From contig JAVJST010000001.1 of assembly GCA_040219295.1 (NCBI GenBank), positions 372,001 to 436,000 on the forward strand: DNA of 64,000 bases. The letters are read 5' to 3'. Below are positions 1 to 9,335 of the stretch, one piece after another; position 1 is the stretch's first letter; every line of letters begins with the position of its first letter. The position numbers and the translations under genes were made by a program. The notes beneath the pieces were generated by a model that had not been told where the DNA came from, did no database searches, and was given only the letters and a program-made list of their open reading frames with translations. This DNA comes from JAVJST01 sp040219295 (lineage in GTDB: Bacteria; Pseudomonadota; Alphaproteobacteria; Rhodospirillales; Casp-alpha2).

Positions 1-416
1 TGGTGCCGCTCGCCGAAGCCCTGGGCCGGCTGGGCAGCGAGGCTGCCTGGGTCGTGCACGGTATGGACGGTCTTGACGAATTGACCACGACGGGTCGGTC
101 TATCGTCGCCGAGCTTAAGGACGGCAAGATTTCGACGTTCGAACTGGAACCCGGCGATGCCGGTTTGCCGACGGCCGCGGCGGCAGATCTCAAGGGCGGC
201 ACGCCGGAGGAAAACGCGGCGGCGTTGCGCGCCGTGCTGGACGGCGAAGCCGGCGCATACCGTGACATCGTGGTTTTCAATGCCGCGGCGTCGCTGGTCG
301 TCGCGGGCGTCGCGTCGAACCTTAAGGACGGTGCTGCCCAGGCTCAGCAGTCGATCGACAGCGGTGCGGCGCGCGCCAGCCTCGACAAGCTGGTCGCCAT
401 CACCAATCAAGCCTGA
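1..416 (+). CDS. trpD: Anthranilate phosphoribosyltransferase, C-terminal part
   Basis: The last 138 or so codons of a gene that begins left of the window. TrpD transfers phosphoribose from PRPP to anthranilate, the second step of tryptophan synthesis. The segment VVHGMDGLDELTTTG is the typical TrpD C-terminal signature, and the remainder (IVVFNAAASLVVAGVA, then the SIDSGAA helix) matches the end of the family. trpC follows 22 bases later in the same direction, as in many alphaproteobacterial trpGDC clusters. The true start cannot be seen. Confidence 0.93.
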   Translation, partial: VPLAEALGRLGSEAAWVVHGMDGLDELTTTGRSIVAELKDGKISTFELEPGDAGLPTAAAADLKGGTPEENAAALRAVLDGEAGAYRDIVVFNAAASLVVAGVASNLKDGAAQAQQSIDSGAARASLDKLVAITNQA

Positions 417-438
417 GGCTCGTCGAAAGGAAACACGC

Positions 439-1272
439 GTGACCGATGTCCTAGCCGAAATCTGCGATCGCAAGCGAGCGCACGTTGCCGAGGCCAAGTC
501 CGCGATGCCGATGATTGCGCTTGAGGCAAAGGCGCGTGCTGCGAGTCCCGTTCGCGGTTTCGCCGATGCCCTGATGGCGGCGAACGCCGCCGGACGATAT
601 CCGCTGATTGCCGAGATCAAGAAAGCGTCGCCTTCGAAAGGGCTGATCCGGGGAGACTTTGATCCGCCCGCCCTCGCCCGCGCCTATGCCGGCGCCGGTG
701 CGGCATGCCTGTCTGTCCTGACCGACGAACCTTATTTTCAGGGCGCCGACGATTTCCTTGTCCTGGCGCGGGAGTCGGTTTCGCTGCCCGTTCTGCGCAA
801 GGATTTCATGGTTGATCCGTATCAGATCGTTGAATCGCGCGCTCTTGGAGCCGACTGCATTCTGCTGATCATGGCGGCCATCGGCGACCAACAGGCTGCC
901 GAACTGGAAGCCGCTGCGCACGAGTGGGGCATGGACGTGTTGGTCGAGGTCCACAGCGCCGCGGAATTCGAGCGTGCGCTCGAACTCAAGAGCCCGCTGC
1001 TCGGCGTCAATAATCGAAATCTCAAGACCCTGAGTGTCGATCTCGCAATTTCCGACGCCATACTGCCGAACGTCCCGGCGGACCGGCTTGCCGTCGCCGA
1101 AAGTGGGATCGCCACGACGGCCGACCTGGAACGGTTCTGGTGCAAGGGTGCGCGCGCCTTCCTGGTCGGCGAATCCCTGATGCGCCAGGACGACGTCGCC
1201 GAGGCGACACGCGCCCTGCTTGGCGGCGGGCCGAACAGTGCGCCTGCGGCGGCGCAATTGGCCAGGGGCTGA
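439..1272 (+). CDS. trpC: Indole-3-glycerol phosphate synthase
   Basis: TrpC closes the ring of CdRP to make indole-3-glycerol phosphate in tryptophan synthesis. The 277-residue product is normal length for a stand-alone enzyme. Family landmarks are present: the N-terminal ICDRK, PLIAEIKKASPSKG with the catalytic Lys region, SVLTDEPYFQG, PVLRKDFMVDPYQI, LLGVNNRNLKT and the phosphate loop VAESGI. The frame is open further upstream, but GTG at 439 is chosen because it follows GAAAGGA at 424-430 and gives the family N-terminus. It sits between trpD and moaC (3-base gap), so trp and molybdopterin genes are probably co-transcribed. Confidence 0.95.
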   Translation: MTDVLAEICDRKRAHVAEAKSAMPMIALEAKARAASPVRGFADALMAANAAGRYPLIAEIKKASPSKGLIRGDFDPPALARAYAGAGAACLSVLTDEPYFQGADDFLVLARESVSLPVLRKDFMVDPYQIVESRALGADCILLIMAAIGDQQAAELEAAAHEWGMDVLVEVHSAAEFERALELKSPLLGVNNRNLKTLSVDLAISDAILPNVPADRLAVAESGIATTADLERFWCKGARAFLVGESLMRQDDVAEATRALLGGGPNSAPAAAQLARG

Positions 1273-1275
1273 GCG

Positions 1276-1755
1276 GTGTCCAAGGATCTCACCCACATCG
1301 ACGCCGACGGCAATGCCGTCATGGTCGACGTTTCCGGCAAGGCCGAGACAGCGCGCACCGCGACCGCGCGCGGTTCGGTCTACATGGAGGCCGCGACCCT
1401 GGCGCGGATCCAGGATCGCGGGATCAAGAAGGGCGACGTGCTGACGGTGGCGCAACTCGCCGGCATCATGGGAGCGAAGCGCACGCCGGATCTGATCCCG
1501 TTGTGCCATCCGCTGAGCCTGAGTTCGGTCAAGGTGTCGCTGACCGCTGATCCGGAGCGGAACGCCGTCGACATCGAGGCGACCTGCAAACTGACGGGAT
1601 CGACCGGCGTCGAGATGGAAGCGCTGACGGCGGTTTCGGTCGCCGCGCTGACCGTCTACGATATGTGCAAGGCCATCGATCGTGGCATGCGGATCGGCGA
1701 AATCCGGCTGGTGCACAAGTCCGGCGGCAAGTCGGGCACGTTCGAGGCCGACTGA
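1276..1755 (+). CDS. moaC: Cyclic pyranopterin monophosphate synthase
   Basis: MoaC works with MoaA to convert GTP into cyclic pyranopterin monophosphate, the first stage of molybdenum cofactor synthesis. At 159 residues it is family length. The signature LIPLCHPL, the TGSTGVEMEALTAVSVAALTVYDMCKA segment region and the C-terminal KSGGKSGTF are typical. The GTG start lies 3 bases after the trpC stop and has AGGGG upstream. Its stop is directly followed by the moeA ATG, which suggests translational coupling. Confidence 0.96.
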   Translation: MSKDLTHIDADGNAVMVDVSGKAETARTATARGSVYMEAATLARIQDRGIKKGDVLTVAQLAGIMGAKRTPDLIPLCHPLSLSSVKVSLTADPERNAVDIEATCKLTGSTGVEMEALTAVSVAALTVYDMCKAIDRGMRIGEIRLVHKSGGKSGTFEAD

Positions 1756-2970
1756 ATGATTTCCGTCGAAGAAGCGCTTGCGCGCGTGCTGGCCCCTTTG
1801 AAGCCCGTCGGCACCGAAGTCGTGCCGATCGCCGAGGCGCATGGCCGGGTGCTGGCGATCGCCGTCTCGGCGACGATTTCCCATCCGCCGGCACCGGTTT
1901 CGGCCATGGACGGCTACGCTGTCCGGGCAGCCGACATCGCCGCCGTGCCGGCATCGCTCGAACTCGTCGGCGAATCCCGCGCCGGGGTTCGCTACCCGGG
2001 CACTCTCGGACCGGGCGAAACCGTTCGAATCTTCACCGGCGCGGTGATGCCGGACGGTGCAGACACGGTGGCCATTCAGGAAAATGCGACGTTTGACGGG
2101 GGACGTATCACGATCAACGAAACCGCGTCGCACGGGACGTTCGTACGGGCCGCCGGTCTCGATATCGAGGTCGGTGACCGGCTGGTCGATGCGGGCACCC
2201 GCCTGACCGCCCGCGATGTCGCGCTGATCAGTTCGACGAACATTGCCGAAGTCACGGTTTATCGGGAACCCGTGATCGCAATTCTGGCGACGGGCGATGA
2301 GCTGGTGATGCCCGGCGAAGAGCTCGGAGCGGATCAGATCGTCAGCTCCAACAGCGTTGCGCTGGCCGGTTACATACGCGCATTCGGCGGGAAACCCCGG
2401 TCACTCGGGATCGCCAGGGACGACAGCGAGTCGCTCGGCGCTGCACTTGCCGAACTGGACGACGTCGACATGCTGATCACCATCGGCGGCGCCTCGGTCG
2501 GGGACTACGACCTCGTCGCCAGCGAACTCGGCGCCCGCGGCCTCGAGATCAACTTCAACAAGATCGCGATGCGCCCCGGCAAGCCGATGATTTCCGGCCG
2601 GTTCGGCGACGTGCCGATGCTCGGCCTGCCCGGCAACCCGGTTTCGGTCGGCGTCACCAGCCTGCTGTTCGTCGGCCCGGCCGTCGGGGTGCTCGCGGGA
2701 ACCGGCCCAGTCCGTGCCGAAACCGGACGCGCCCGTCTCGGCCGCGACCTCGGCGCCAATGACCGCCGTGAAGAGTATCTCCGCGCCGACCTGGAGATCG
2801 GCGACGACGGCGAGCCGGTGGCGACGCCGGTCGATCGCCAGGACAGCGCCATGTTCGCCAAGTTCGCGCACGCCGGCTGTCTGGTGAAGCGCGCGCCGTT
2901 CGCCGAGGCGGCAGCGTCCGGCAGCTGGGTCGACATCGTCTACTTTCCGGCCGGCCCCCTGCGTTTCTGA
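1756..2970 (+). CDS. moeA: Molybdopterin molybdenumtransferase
   Basis: MoeA inserts molybdate into adenylylated molybdopterin. The 404-residue protein carries the N-terminal PVSAMDGYAVRAAD motif, IFTGAVMPDGADTV, the MoCF-fold core ILATGDELV ... SSNS ... TIGGASVGDYD, and the metal-site region MRPGKPMISG followed by GLPGNPVS. The ATG abuts the moaC stop, so the two Moco genes form one unit. A modABC molybdate importer lies far downstream at 58969-61601; the two loci presumably serve the same cofactor. Confidence 0.95.
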   Translation: MISVEEALARVLAPLKPVGTEVVPIAEAHGRVLAIAVSATISHPPAPVSAMDGYAVRAADIAAVPASLELVGESRAGVRYPGTLGPGETVRIFTGAVMPDGADTVAIQENATFDGGRITINETASHGTFVRAAGLDIEVGDRLVDAGTRLTARDVALISSTNIAEVTVYREPVIAILATGDELVMPGEELGADQIVSSNSVALAGYIRAFGGKPRSLGIARDDSESLGAALAELDDVDMLITIGGASVGDYDLVASELGARGLEINFNKIAMRPGKPMISGRFGDVPMLGLPGNPVSVGVTSLLFVGPAVGVLAGTGPVRAETGRARLGRDLGANDRREEYLRADLEIGDDGEPVATPVDRQDSAMFAKFAHAGCLVKRAPFAEAAASGSWVDIVYFPAGPLRF

Positions 2971-3006
2971 CACGATTCGACGTTCACCCGCTGGGAACAC
3001 AGCATC

Positions 3007-3035
3007 TTGACGGGCAATGGGAACTAAAGTAGAAC
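3007..3035 (+). promoter_or_regulatory. lexA promoter with SOS box over the -10 element
   Basis: TTGACG at 3007-3012 and TAGAAC at 3030-3035, 17 bases apart, form a plausible sigma-70 promoter. A perfect GAAC-N7-GAAC repeat (3021-3024 and 3032-3035), the alphaproteobacterial LexA operator, covers the -10 element and part of the spacer. LexA bound here would block polymerase, giving autorepression. The lexA ATG is at 3093. The imuA promoter at 38405 has the same layout. Confidence 0.85.
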
Positions 3036-3092
3036 ATTTGCGATGTTTTGCATTTGTTCCGCTCCCGAACCGTCGAACTGAGGTTTCTCCGC

Positions 3093-3794
3093 ATGTTGAC
3101 CCGCAAACAGCACGAGCTGCTCATTTTCATCGCCGATCGTCTGCAGGAGACCGGTGTCCCGCCCTCCTTCGACGAAATGAAGGATGCGGTCGGTCTCAAG
3201 TCCAAATCGGGTATTCATCGGCTGATTTCCGCCCTGGAGGAGCGTGGGTTCATCCGCCGCCTGCCGCACCGCGCGCGGGCCCTGGAAATCATCCGTCTGC
3301 CCGAGGACCGTGTGCCGGCAGGGGCACAGTCGGCCCCCGAACCGGTCAGCGGGAGCAACGTCATCCGTGGCAACTTCGGTGGAAAACCACGGGCTGAGGA
3401 AAGCGGCGCAGAGGCGGTCTCGGTGCCGCTCTATGGCCGGATCGCCGCAGGTACGCCGATCGAGGCGCTCAGCGATCCATCGCGGTTCGTCGATTTGCCG
3501 CCGTCGATGCTTGGACGGGGAGATCACTATGCGCTCGAAGTCGACGGTGACTCGATGATCGAGGCCGGCATCTTCGACGGCGACACGGTGGTGATCGAAC
3601 CCTGTGACACCGCCGAGAACGGAACGATCGTGGTCGCCCTCGTCGACGAGGAGGAAGTCACGCTCAAGCGTCTTCGCCGCCACGGCAACTCTGTCGCGCT
3701 TGAGCCCGCCAACGCCGCGTACGAGACACGTATTTGCGGTCCGGATCAGGTCAAGGTTCAGGGCCGTCTCGTCGGCCTCATCCGTCAGTACTGA
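3093..3794 (+). CDS. lexA: SOS repressor LexA
   Basis: Represses DNA-damage genes and cleaves itself when stimulated by RecA-ssDNA. The 233-residue product has an N-terminal winged helix (about residues 1-65, MLTRKQHELLIFI through GIHRLISALEERG) and a C-terminal S24 peptidase domain. The scissile Ala119-Gly120 lies in YGRIAAG, the nucleophile is Ser154 in GDSMIEAG, and the general base is Lys192 in EEVTLKRL. The frame opens at 3048, but ATG 3093 gives the family N-terminus and leaves the operator in the leader. The 3' end overlaps convergent comEC by 17 bases. Confidence 0.97.
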   Translation: MLTRKQHELLIFIADRLQETGVPPSFDEMKDAVGLKSKSGIHRLISALEERGFIRRLPHRARALEIIRLPEDRVPAGAQSAPEPVSGSNVIRGNFGGKPRAEESGAEAVSVPLYGRIAAGTPIEALSDPSRFVDLPPSMLGRGDHYALEVDGDSMIEAGIFDGDTVVIEPCDTAENGTIVVALVDEEEVTLKRLRRHGNSVALEPANAAYETRICGPDQVKVQGRLVGLIRQY

Positions 3795-5880
3795 GCCGAC
3801 GCTGCCACGGCCGGCCGCTGGTCCCCGGCTCAGCGTGGCGGACCGAAACGACTCCTTCATGATCGACGGTGATGCTGACCCCTCCGCGTTCCCACAAGTC
3901 GAACCGGTCGACCACATGGGCCGGGCCCGGGCACGAGCGGCGCACGGGAACGCTCGCGATCAGGATATCGGTGTCCCAGCAGTCCTCGATCAGGGCGGCT
4001 TCCTGCCAGACGACCGCGATGCGGTGACCCGCCGACGTCCAGCGACAGCCCACGTGGTCGCAACGCATTGACGTGTCATCGCCGGGCCGCGGGACAGTTG
4101 TTCGTTGCTCCGGTCGCCCAGCGGCCCGTAGCAGCATGTCCTTCTCGAACCCGCCCGCACGGCGTCCGGGGCCGAGAAACTGGATCGCACCGCCGTCCAG
4201 TCGCGCGATCAGCCGAGCGTCCGAACTGGCGATGACATCAGGCGGCCGCGTCTGCAGAACGATGGCGGCGGCGACTACAATCGGAACAAGCCCTGCCAAC
4301 CGGAACGGTCCCCGCAACAGCGTCAGCAGGATGCCTCCCGCCGTTACCGAAGCAACGAACCAGGCGGGTAGCAGCGGCACGTGGGCGACGGCATTGGGCA
4401 GGTCGGCGATGCTCCTGGCGACCTCCAGGATAACGCCGATCCCGCTCGCCATAACAGTGAGCGGGATTGCCTCCAGTTCTGTCGGCATGGCGAGCAGCGC
4501 GACCAGACCAGACGGCAGGACCCAAAGTCCCGTGGCGGGGACGGCGACCATGTTGGCGAGGAGACCGAAGACGGCCGATTGCTGAAAGTGATAGAGCGCA
4601 AACGGCGCCGTGGCGGTACCGGCGATCAACGTCGACAATCCGACCCCGGCCAAGTAGCCGGCCGCCCGGCGATGCCAAGGGCCGTTCGGGGGGAAACGCC
4701 GGATGAACCACGGACCCATCGCCTCGTAGGCCGCGACGAGAGCGACCACGGCAGCGAACGACATCTGGAACCCGGGTTCGACGAGGGCGTGCGGCGAGAC
4801 CAGCAGGACGGCGATGGCGGCCCAGGCGACCAGCCGCAGGGTGATCGCTCGTCGATCGATCATGACAGCGACCATGACGAACGCGGTCATGATAAATGCC
4901 CGCTGCGTCGGGACAGACGCGCCGGCGATGATCATGTAGAGAAAGGCGGTCACGAGGGCCGCGACGGCGGCCCATTTCTTGATCGGATGGCGCAACGCGA
5001 TGGCGGGAATGGCGGCCAGTGCCGCCCTGAGCGCAAAGAACACGATGCCGGCGACCATGCCGACATGAAGGCCCGATATCGCGAGCAGATGTGCCAGGCC
5101 GGAATCGCGCATGGCATCGGCGGCCTCGTCGGGAATGGCGCGGCGGTGTCCCGTCAGAAGCGCGGCGGCAATGGTGCCGGACTCGCCCGGAACGGCATCC
5201 ATGATCCTCCGCGCGAGGGCTGCGCGCGCGTTGTCCAGATTGAACCGAACCGCATCCAGTCCGGAACGCGTGGCGTCAATGCGGCGAACGATCTCCGGCG
5301 CGCCGTAGCTGAACCCTCGCGCACCGATACCCTCGAAGTAGGCATGACGACGAAAATTGAAGCTTCCGGGCAGGATCGGCGTCGAAGGTGGCGACAATTC
5401 AACCGTGGCGCGGATCCAGTCGCCGGCGCGGATGGTCTCCGCATCCCCGGCCCGGGTGGTGATCCGGACGCGTTGCGGGGTGTCGTATGGTTCTAGCCTG
5501 CTCAGCCGCACCTGCTGGACCGTCAGGCGGGCGCCGCTCGCCAGGGGTTCGACACCCGTGACCTGTCCGGTCAGGCCGACGGGACCGATATCGCGTTCGA
5601 TGAAGCGCGTGTTCTTTGCCGCGGTTTCAATCTGGGCGGCGAGAAAGCCGGTGGTCGCGGCGATCAGCAGGATGATCGGCCAGAATGCGCCATAGCGCCG
5701 CCTCGCGACGTATCCGAGAGTGACAAGCGAGGCCAACGCGGCGCCGGCGATCCAGAACGGCGGCTCGCGGTCCAGACCAAAGTAGAGGGCGATACCGCAC
5801 CCCATGGCCACCGGCAGCCAGTAGACGCCGGTCGTCGGTAAACGTTCCAGAACACGCGCGATGCGGCCGTACTCAGCCAC
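3778..5880 (-). CDS. comEC: ComEC/Rec2-family DNA uptake channel protein
   Basis: ComEC family proteins form the inner-membrane channel that brings single-stranded DNA into the cell in natural transformation. The roughly 700-residue translation has two N-terminal membrane segments, a soluble DUF4131/OB-like domain (GQVTGVEPLASGARLTV), then the polytopic Competence domain containing HLLAISGLHVGMVAG. The C-terminus is short and shows no HxHxDH metallo-beta-lactamase motif, unlike ComEC of Gram-positives. GTG at 5880 is preferred to the longer frame start at 5988 because GAGGTG lies 5 bases upstream and the longer form would overlap gltX. Whether this organism is competent cannot be told from this gene alone. 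Confidence 0.85.
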   Translation of the reverse strand: MAEYGRIARVLERLPTTGVYWLPVAMGCGIALYFGLDREPPFWIAGAALASLVTLGYVARRRYGAFWPIILLIAATTGFLAAQIETAAKNTRFIERDIGPVGLTGQVTGVEPLASGARLTVQQVRLSRLEPYDTPQRVRITTRAGDAETIRAGDWIRATVELSPPSTPILPGSFNFRRHAYFEGIGARGFSYGAPEIVRRIDATRSGLDAVRFNLDNARAALARRIMDAVPGESGTIAAALLTGHRRAIPDEAADAMRDSGLAHLLAISGLHVGMVAGIVFFALRAALAAIPAIALRHPIKKWAAVAALVTAFLYMIIAGASVPTQRAFIMTAFVMVAVMIDRRAITLRLVAWAAIAVLLVSPHALVEPGFQMSFAAVVALVAAYEAMGPWFIRRFPPNGPWHRRAAGYLAGVGLSTLIAGTATAPFALYHFQQSAVFGLLANMVAVPATGLWVLPSGLVALLAMPTELEAIPLTVMASGIGVILEVARSIADLPNAVAHVPLLPAWFVASVTAGGILLTLLRGPFRLAGLVPIVVAAAIVLQTRPPDVIASSDARLIARLDGGAIQFLGPGRRAGGFEKDMLLRAAGRPEQRTTVPRPGDDTSMRCDHVGCRWTSAGHRIAVVWQEAALIEDCWDTDILIASVPVRRSCPGPAHVVDRFDLWERGGVSITVDHEGVVSVRHAEPGTSGRPWQRRLSTDG

Positions 5881-5986
5881 CTTGACACCTCGATCCCCTG
5901 CCCGCCCATATGGCTGGCGTTTTGGCCGCAGTATGTTACTTCTTCGCCCCCGCATCTGACAAAACCCGCATCGGAGCTGAATTCGC

Positions 5987-7387
5987 ATGAGCGTCGTGAC
6001 CCGTTTCGCCCCCTCGCCAACCGGCTATCTGCACATCGGCGGCGCGCGCACGGCATTGTTCAACTGGCTTTTCGCCAAGCACCATGGCGGCCAATTCCTG
6101 CTTCGGATCGAGGACACCGACCGGGCCCGGTCGAACGATGACGCTGTGCGGGCAATTTACGAGGGGCTGAAATGGCTGGGGCTCGACTGGGATGGCGATG
6201 CCGTTTCTCAATATGCCCGCGCGGACCGTCACCGCGAGGTCGTCGAACAACTGCTCGCTGCCGGCGATGCTTACCGTTGCTACTGCACCCCGGCTGAACT
6301 CCAGGAAATGAGAGACAAGGCCCGCGCCGAAGGACGTCGCATCGGCTACGATGGCCGTTGGCGCGACCGCGATCCGTCGGACGCACCCGCAGGCGTTGAC
6401 CCGGCGATCCGGCTGAAAGCGCCCAAGGACGGCGATACCGTGGTCGAGGACAAGGTACAGGGCACGGTGACGGCGCCGAACAGCGAACTGGACGACATGA
6501 TCCTGCTCCGCGCGGACGGGTCGCCAACGTACATGCTGGCGGTCGTCGTCGACGACCACGACCTGGGGATTACCCACGTCATTCGCGGTGACGATCACCT
6601 GACCAACACGTTCCGCCAGACCCAGATTTACAACGCGATGGGATGGGATAAGCCCTCGTTTGCCCATATTCCCCTGATCCACGGACCCGACGGCGCCAAA
6701 CTGTCGAAGCGGCACGGTGCACTCGGCGTCGAGGCGTATCGCGACATGGGGCTTTTGCCCGAGGCCCTGAGGAACTATTTGCTGCGCCTGGGTTGGGGGC
6801 ACGGCGATGAGGAGATCATTCCGACGGAACGCGCCATCGAACTGTTCGATCTCGACGGCGTCGGGCGCTCGCCGGCGCGCTTTGACATGGTGAAGCTGAA
6901 CAATCTCAACGGTCACTACATCCGCGAGGCCGATGACAGCGATCTGGTCGATGCCACGCGTCCCCTACTCGAGAACGCAATCGAGCGGGTTCTGACGGAG
7001 CCTGAGGCAGCGGGATTGGTTGCCATCATGCCCATGGTCAAGCAACGCGCGAAAACATTACTAGAGATCGTTGATTTAGTGGCATTTTTGACGGTTTCGC
7101 GACCGATCAATCTGGATGAAAAAGCGGCGGCGCAACTGGATGACGACGGTCGCGCCACGCTTCGTCACGTCCGGACGGCTCTCGACGACCTGGGCAGCTG
7201 GTCCGGCGGGGACATCGAGGCGGTCGTCAGGACTGCGGCGGAAGCACTCGATGTCAAGCTGGGCAAGGTCGCCCAACCATTGCGCGCGGCGCTTACCGGT
7301 ACGACAGTTTCCCCGCCGATCTTCGATGTGATGGCGATCCTCGGGCGCGACGAAACGTTGGCCAGATTGGACGATGTTTTGGTATGA
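5987..7387 (+). CDS. gltX: Glutamyl-tRNA synthetase
   Basis: Class I aminoacyl-tRNA synthetase that charges tRNA-Glu; in alphaproteobacteria such enzymes may also charge tRNA-Gln for amidation. It is 466 residues long. The HIGH-type motif is YLHIGGARTALFN near residue 10 and the KMSKS-type motif is KLSKRHG near residue 240. Transcribed divergently from comEC, with about 106 bases between the two starts for promoters. gltA follows 63 bases downstream in the same direction. Confidence 0.96.
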   Translation: MSVVTRFAPSPTGYLHIGGARTALFNWLFAKHHGGQFLLRIEDTDRARSNDDAVRAIYEGLKWLGLDWDGDAVSQYARADRHREVVEQLLAAGDAYRCYCTPAELQEMRDKARAEGRRIGYDGRWRDRDPSDAPAGVDPAIRLKAPKDGDTVVEDKVQGTVTAPNSELDDMILLRADGSPTYMLAVVVDDHDLGITHVIRGDDHLTNTFRQTQIYNAMGWDKPSFAHIPLIHGPDGAKLSKRHGALGVEAYRDMGLLPEALRNYLLRLGWGHGDEEIIPTERAIELFDLDGVGRSPARFDMVKLNNLNGHYIREADDSDLVDATRPLLENAIERVLTEPEAAGLVAIMPMVKQRAKTLLEIVDLVAFLTVSRPINLDEKAAAQLDDDGRATLRHVRTALDDLGSWSGGDIEAVVRTAAEALDVKLGKVAQPLRAALTGTTVSPPIFDVMAILGRDETLARLDDVLV

Positions 7388-7450
7388 TGCGCTGCACAAT
7401 AACGGCCTCGGAGCTCGTTCCGGGCAGCTCGGATACTTGAGGAGGGATAC

Positions 7451-8758
7451 ATGGGCGATAACAACAAGACCGGCTTCACACTCACCAACAATGCGACCGG
7501 CAAGACCTATGACTACCCGGTCATGGAGGCATCATCCGGTCCAGGTGTTATCGACGTGCGATCGCTCTACGCGGACACCGGCCATTTCACCTACGATCCG
7601 GGTTTCACGTCCACCGGCAGCTGTGAATCGAAGATCACGTTCATCGATGGCGACGAGGGCATCCTGCTTTATCGCGGTTATCCAATCGCTTCGCTCGCCG
7701 AAGAGTCCGACTTCATGGAGGTGACCTATCTCCTGCTCTACGGCGAACTGCCGACGGCGGAAGAGAAGCGCAAGTTCGAGAACGACATCACCTACCACAC
7801 GATGCTTCACGAGCAACTCAACAACTTCTTCCGCGGGTTCCGCCGGGATGCCCACCCGATGGCCGTGATGTGCGGCGTCGTCGGCGCGTTGTCGGCGTTC
7901 TACCACGACAGTACCGACATCACCGATCCGAAGCACCGCATGATCGCCTCGTACCGGCTGATCGCCAAGACGCCGACCATCGCGGCGGCAGCCTATAAGT
8001 ATTCCGTCGGTCAGCCGTTCATGTATCCGCGCAACGACCTGCGGTTCTCCGAGAACTTCCTCTACATGATGTTCGGCACCCCGTGCGAACCCTACCGCGT
8101 CAATCCGGTGCTGGCCCGCGCGATGGACCGGATCCTCATCCTGCATGCCGATCACGAACAGAACGCGTCGACATCGACGGTCCGCCTCGCGGGCTCGTCC
8201 GGTGCCAATCCGTTCGCCTGTATTTCCGCCGGCATCGCTTCGCTGTGGGGCCCTGCGCACGGCGGCGCGAACGAGGCGGTGCTCAACATGCTCGCCGAGA
8301 TCGGCACGCCGGATCGGATTCCCGAGTTCGTCGCCCGCGCCAAGGACAAGAACGATCCGTTCCGCCTCATGGGTTTCGGCCACCGCGTCTACAAGAACTT
8401 CGACCCGCGCGCCAAGGTGATGCGCAAGACCTGTCACGAGGTCCTGGGATCGCTCGGCATCAAGGACGAGCCCCTTCTCGACATTGCCATGGAACTTGAA
8501 CGCATTGCGCTGGAGGACGAATACTTCATCTCTAAGAAGCTGTATCCGAACGTCGATTTCTATTCGGGCATCATCTTCAAGGCGATGGGCATTCCGGTCA
8601 GCATGTTCACGGTGTTGTTCGCCGTGGCGCGGACCGTCGGCTGGGTCGCGCAGTGGAACGAGATGATCGAGGATCCGTCTCAGAAGATCGGTCGCCCGCG
8701 CCAGCTTTACACTGGGCCGGTCGAACGCGATTTCGTGCCGTTGCACATGCGCCGCTGA
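7451..8758 (+). CDS. gltA: Citrate synthase (type II)
   Basis: Condenses oxaloacetate and acetyl-CoA, the entry step of the TCA cycle. The 435-residue length is typical of the hexameric Gram-negative enzyme. Visible landmarks are the GSCESKITFIDGDEG region, the catalytic His segment GPAHGGANEAVL, MGFGHRVYKNFDPRA, and the C-terminal RPRQLYTG. The start is clear: ATG 7451 is preceded by GGAGGGATAC. The preceding 63 bases presumably hold the promoter, though no strong consensus is obvious. The stop is part of a small inverted repeat shared with convergent tag. Confidence 0.97.
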   Translation: MGDNNKTGFTLTNNATGKTYDYPVMEASSGPGVIDVRSLYADTGHFTYDPGFTSTGSCESKITFIDGDEGILLYRGYPIASLAEESDFMEVTYLLLYGELPTAEEKRKFENDITYHTMLHEQLNNFFRGFRRDAHPMAVMCGVVGALSAFYHDSTDITDPKHRMIASYRLIAKTPTIAAAAYKYSVGQPFMYPRNDLRFSENFLYMMFGTPCEPYRVNPVLARAMDRILILHADHEQNASTSTVRLAGSSGANPFACISAGIASLWGPAHGGANEAVLNMLAEIGTPDRIPEFVARAKDKNDPFRLMGFGHRVYKNFDPRAKVMRKTCHEVLGSLGIKDEPLLDIAMELERIALEDEYFISKKLYPNVDFYSGIIFKAMGIPVSMFTVLFAVARTVGWVAQWNEMIEDPSQKIGRPRQLYTGPVERDFVPLHMRR

Positions 8759-8770
8759 CGCCGGGCGTCA
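8756..8770. terminator. Small inverted repeat shared by the gltA and tag stops
   Basis: TGACGCC-G-GGCGTCA is a perfect 7-bp inverted repeat that contains both convergent stop codons. It could act as a weak bidirectional terminator, but there is no T-run on either side, so this is tentative. Confidence 0.3.
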
Positions 8771-9325
8771 GACTTCGTCGTAGACCTTCGGATCGACGCC
8801 CGCCCACGGCGGCGAAAGCGCCATGATTGTCGCGTGAACCGGACAGGAGGTTTCGTGCGGGGACGGCAAGTAGCCGATGCTCATCAGAAACTCGCCGACA
8901 ATCTCGCCGCCCGTGAACTTGAAGGATTTCTTGAACACCTTCGTCCAGTCCTTCTTGGACATGGGATGATGTCGTTCAAGCCATTTGGCTATGCCACCTT
9001 CACTCCGTAAGGCTTTGAATCGTTTGGCATTTTCGATGATGGCCGCGACTTTGAGGCGATTGCGGATGATGTTGGCGTCGGCGAGCAGCCTGGCCGTCTC
9101 GCGATCGCCGTAGGCGGCGACACGGTCGACATCGAACCGATGGAACGCGGCATTCATACCGGCGCGCTTCTTCAGCACGATTTCCCACGACAGGCCGGCT
9201 TGCATGATCTCGAGCGATAGACGCTCGAACAGAACCCGTTCGTCCTTGGTCGGAAAGCCGTACTCCGTGTCGTGGTACGGCTGGTGGATCGGGTTGTCCT
9301 TGGCGAATTCGCAATAGCCTGGCAT
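8768..9325 (-). CDS. tag: DNA-3-methyladenine glycosylase I
   Basis: Removes 3-methyladenine from alkylated DNA in base excision repair. The 185-residue protein starts MPGYCEF and carries HDTEYG (family HDxEWG), the helix-hairpin-helix-like core QAGLSWEIVLKKR, and a C-terminal HETSCPVH. Cys5, the His of the HDTEYG motif and the C-terminal His/Cys match the zinc ligands known in E. coli TAG. ATG 9325 is chosen over the longer frame because it gives the family N-terminus. It lies 10 bases after the DUF1467 gene, at the tail of the nuo-birA-coaX-rnj-mce block. Confidence 0.92.
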   Translation of the reverse strand: MPGYCEFAKDNPIHQPYHDTEYGFPTKDERVLFERLSLEIMQAGLSWEIVLKKRAGMNAAFHRFDVDRVAAYGDRETARLLADANIIRNRLKVAAIIENAKRFKALRSEGGIAKWLERHHPMSKKDWTKVFKKSFKFTGGEIVGEFLMSIGYLPSPHETSCPVHATIMALSPPWAGVDPKVYDEV

Positions 9326-9335
9326 TGACCGCGCC

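Noticed and set aside
451..2133. A 560-codon antisense frame over trpC-moaC-moeA
   Set aside because: Crosses three well-conserved genes on the other strand and shows no protein family features.
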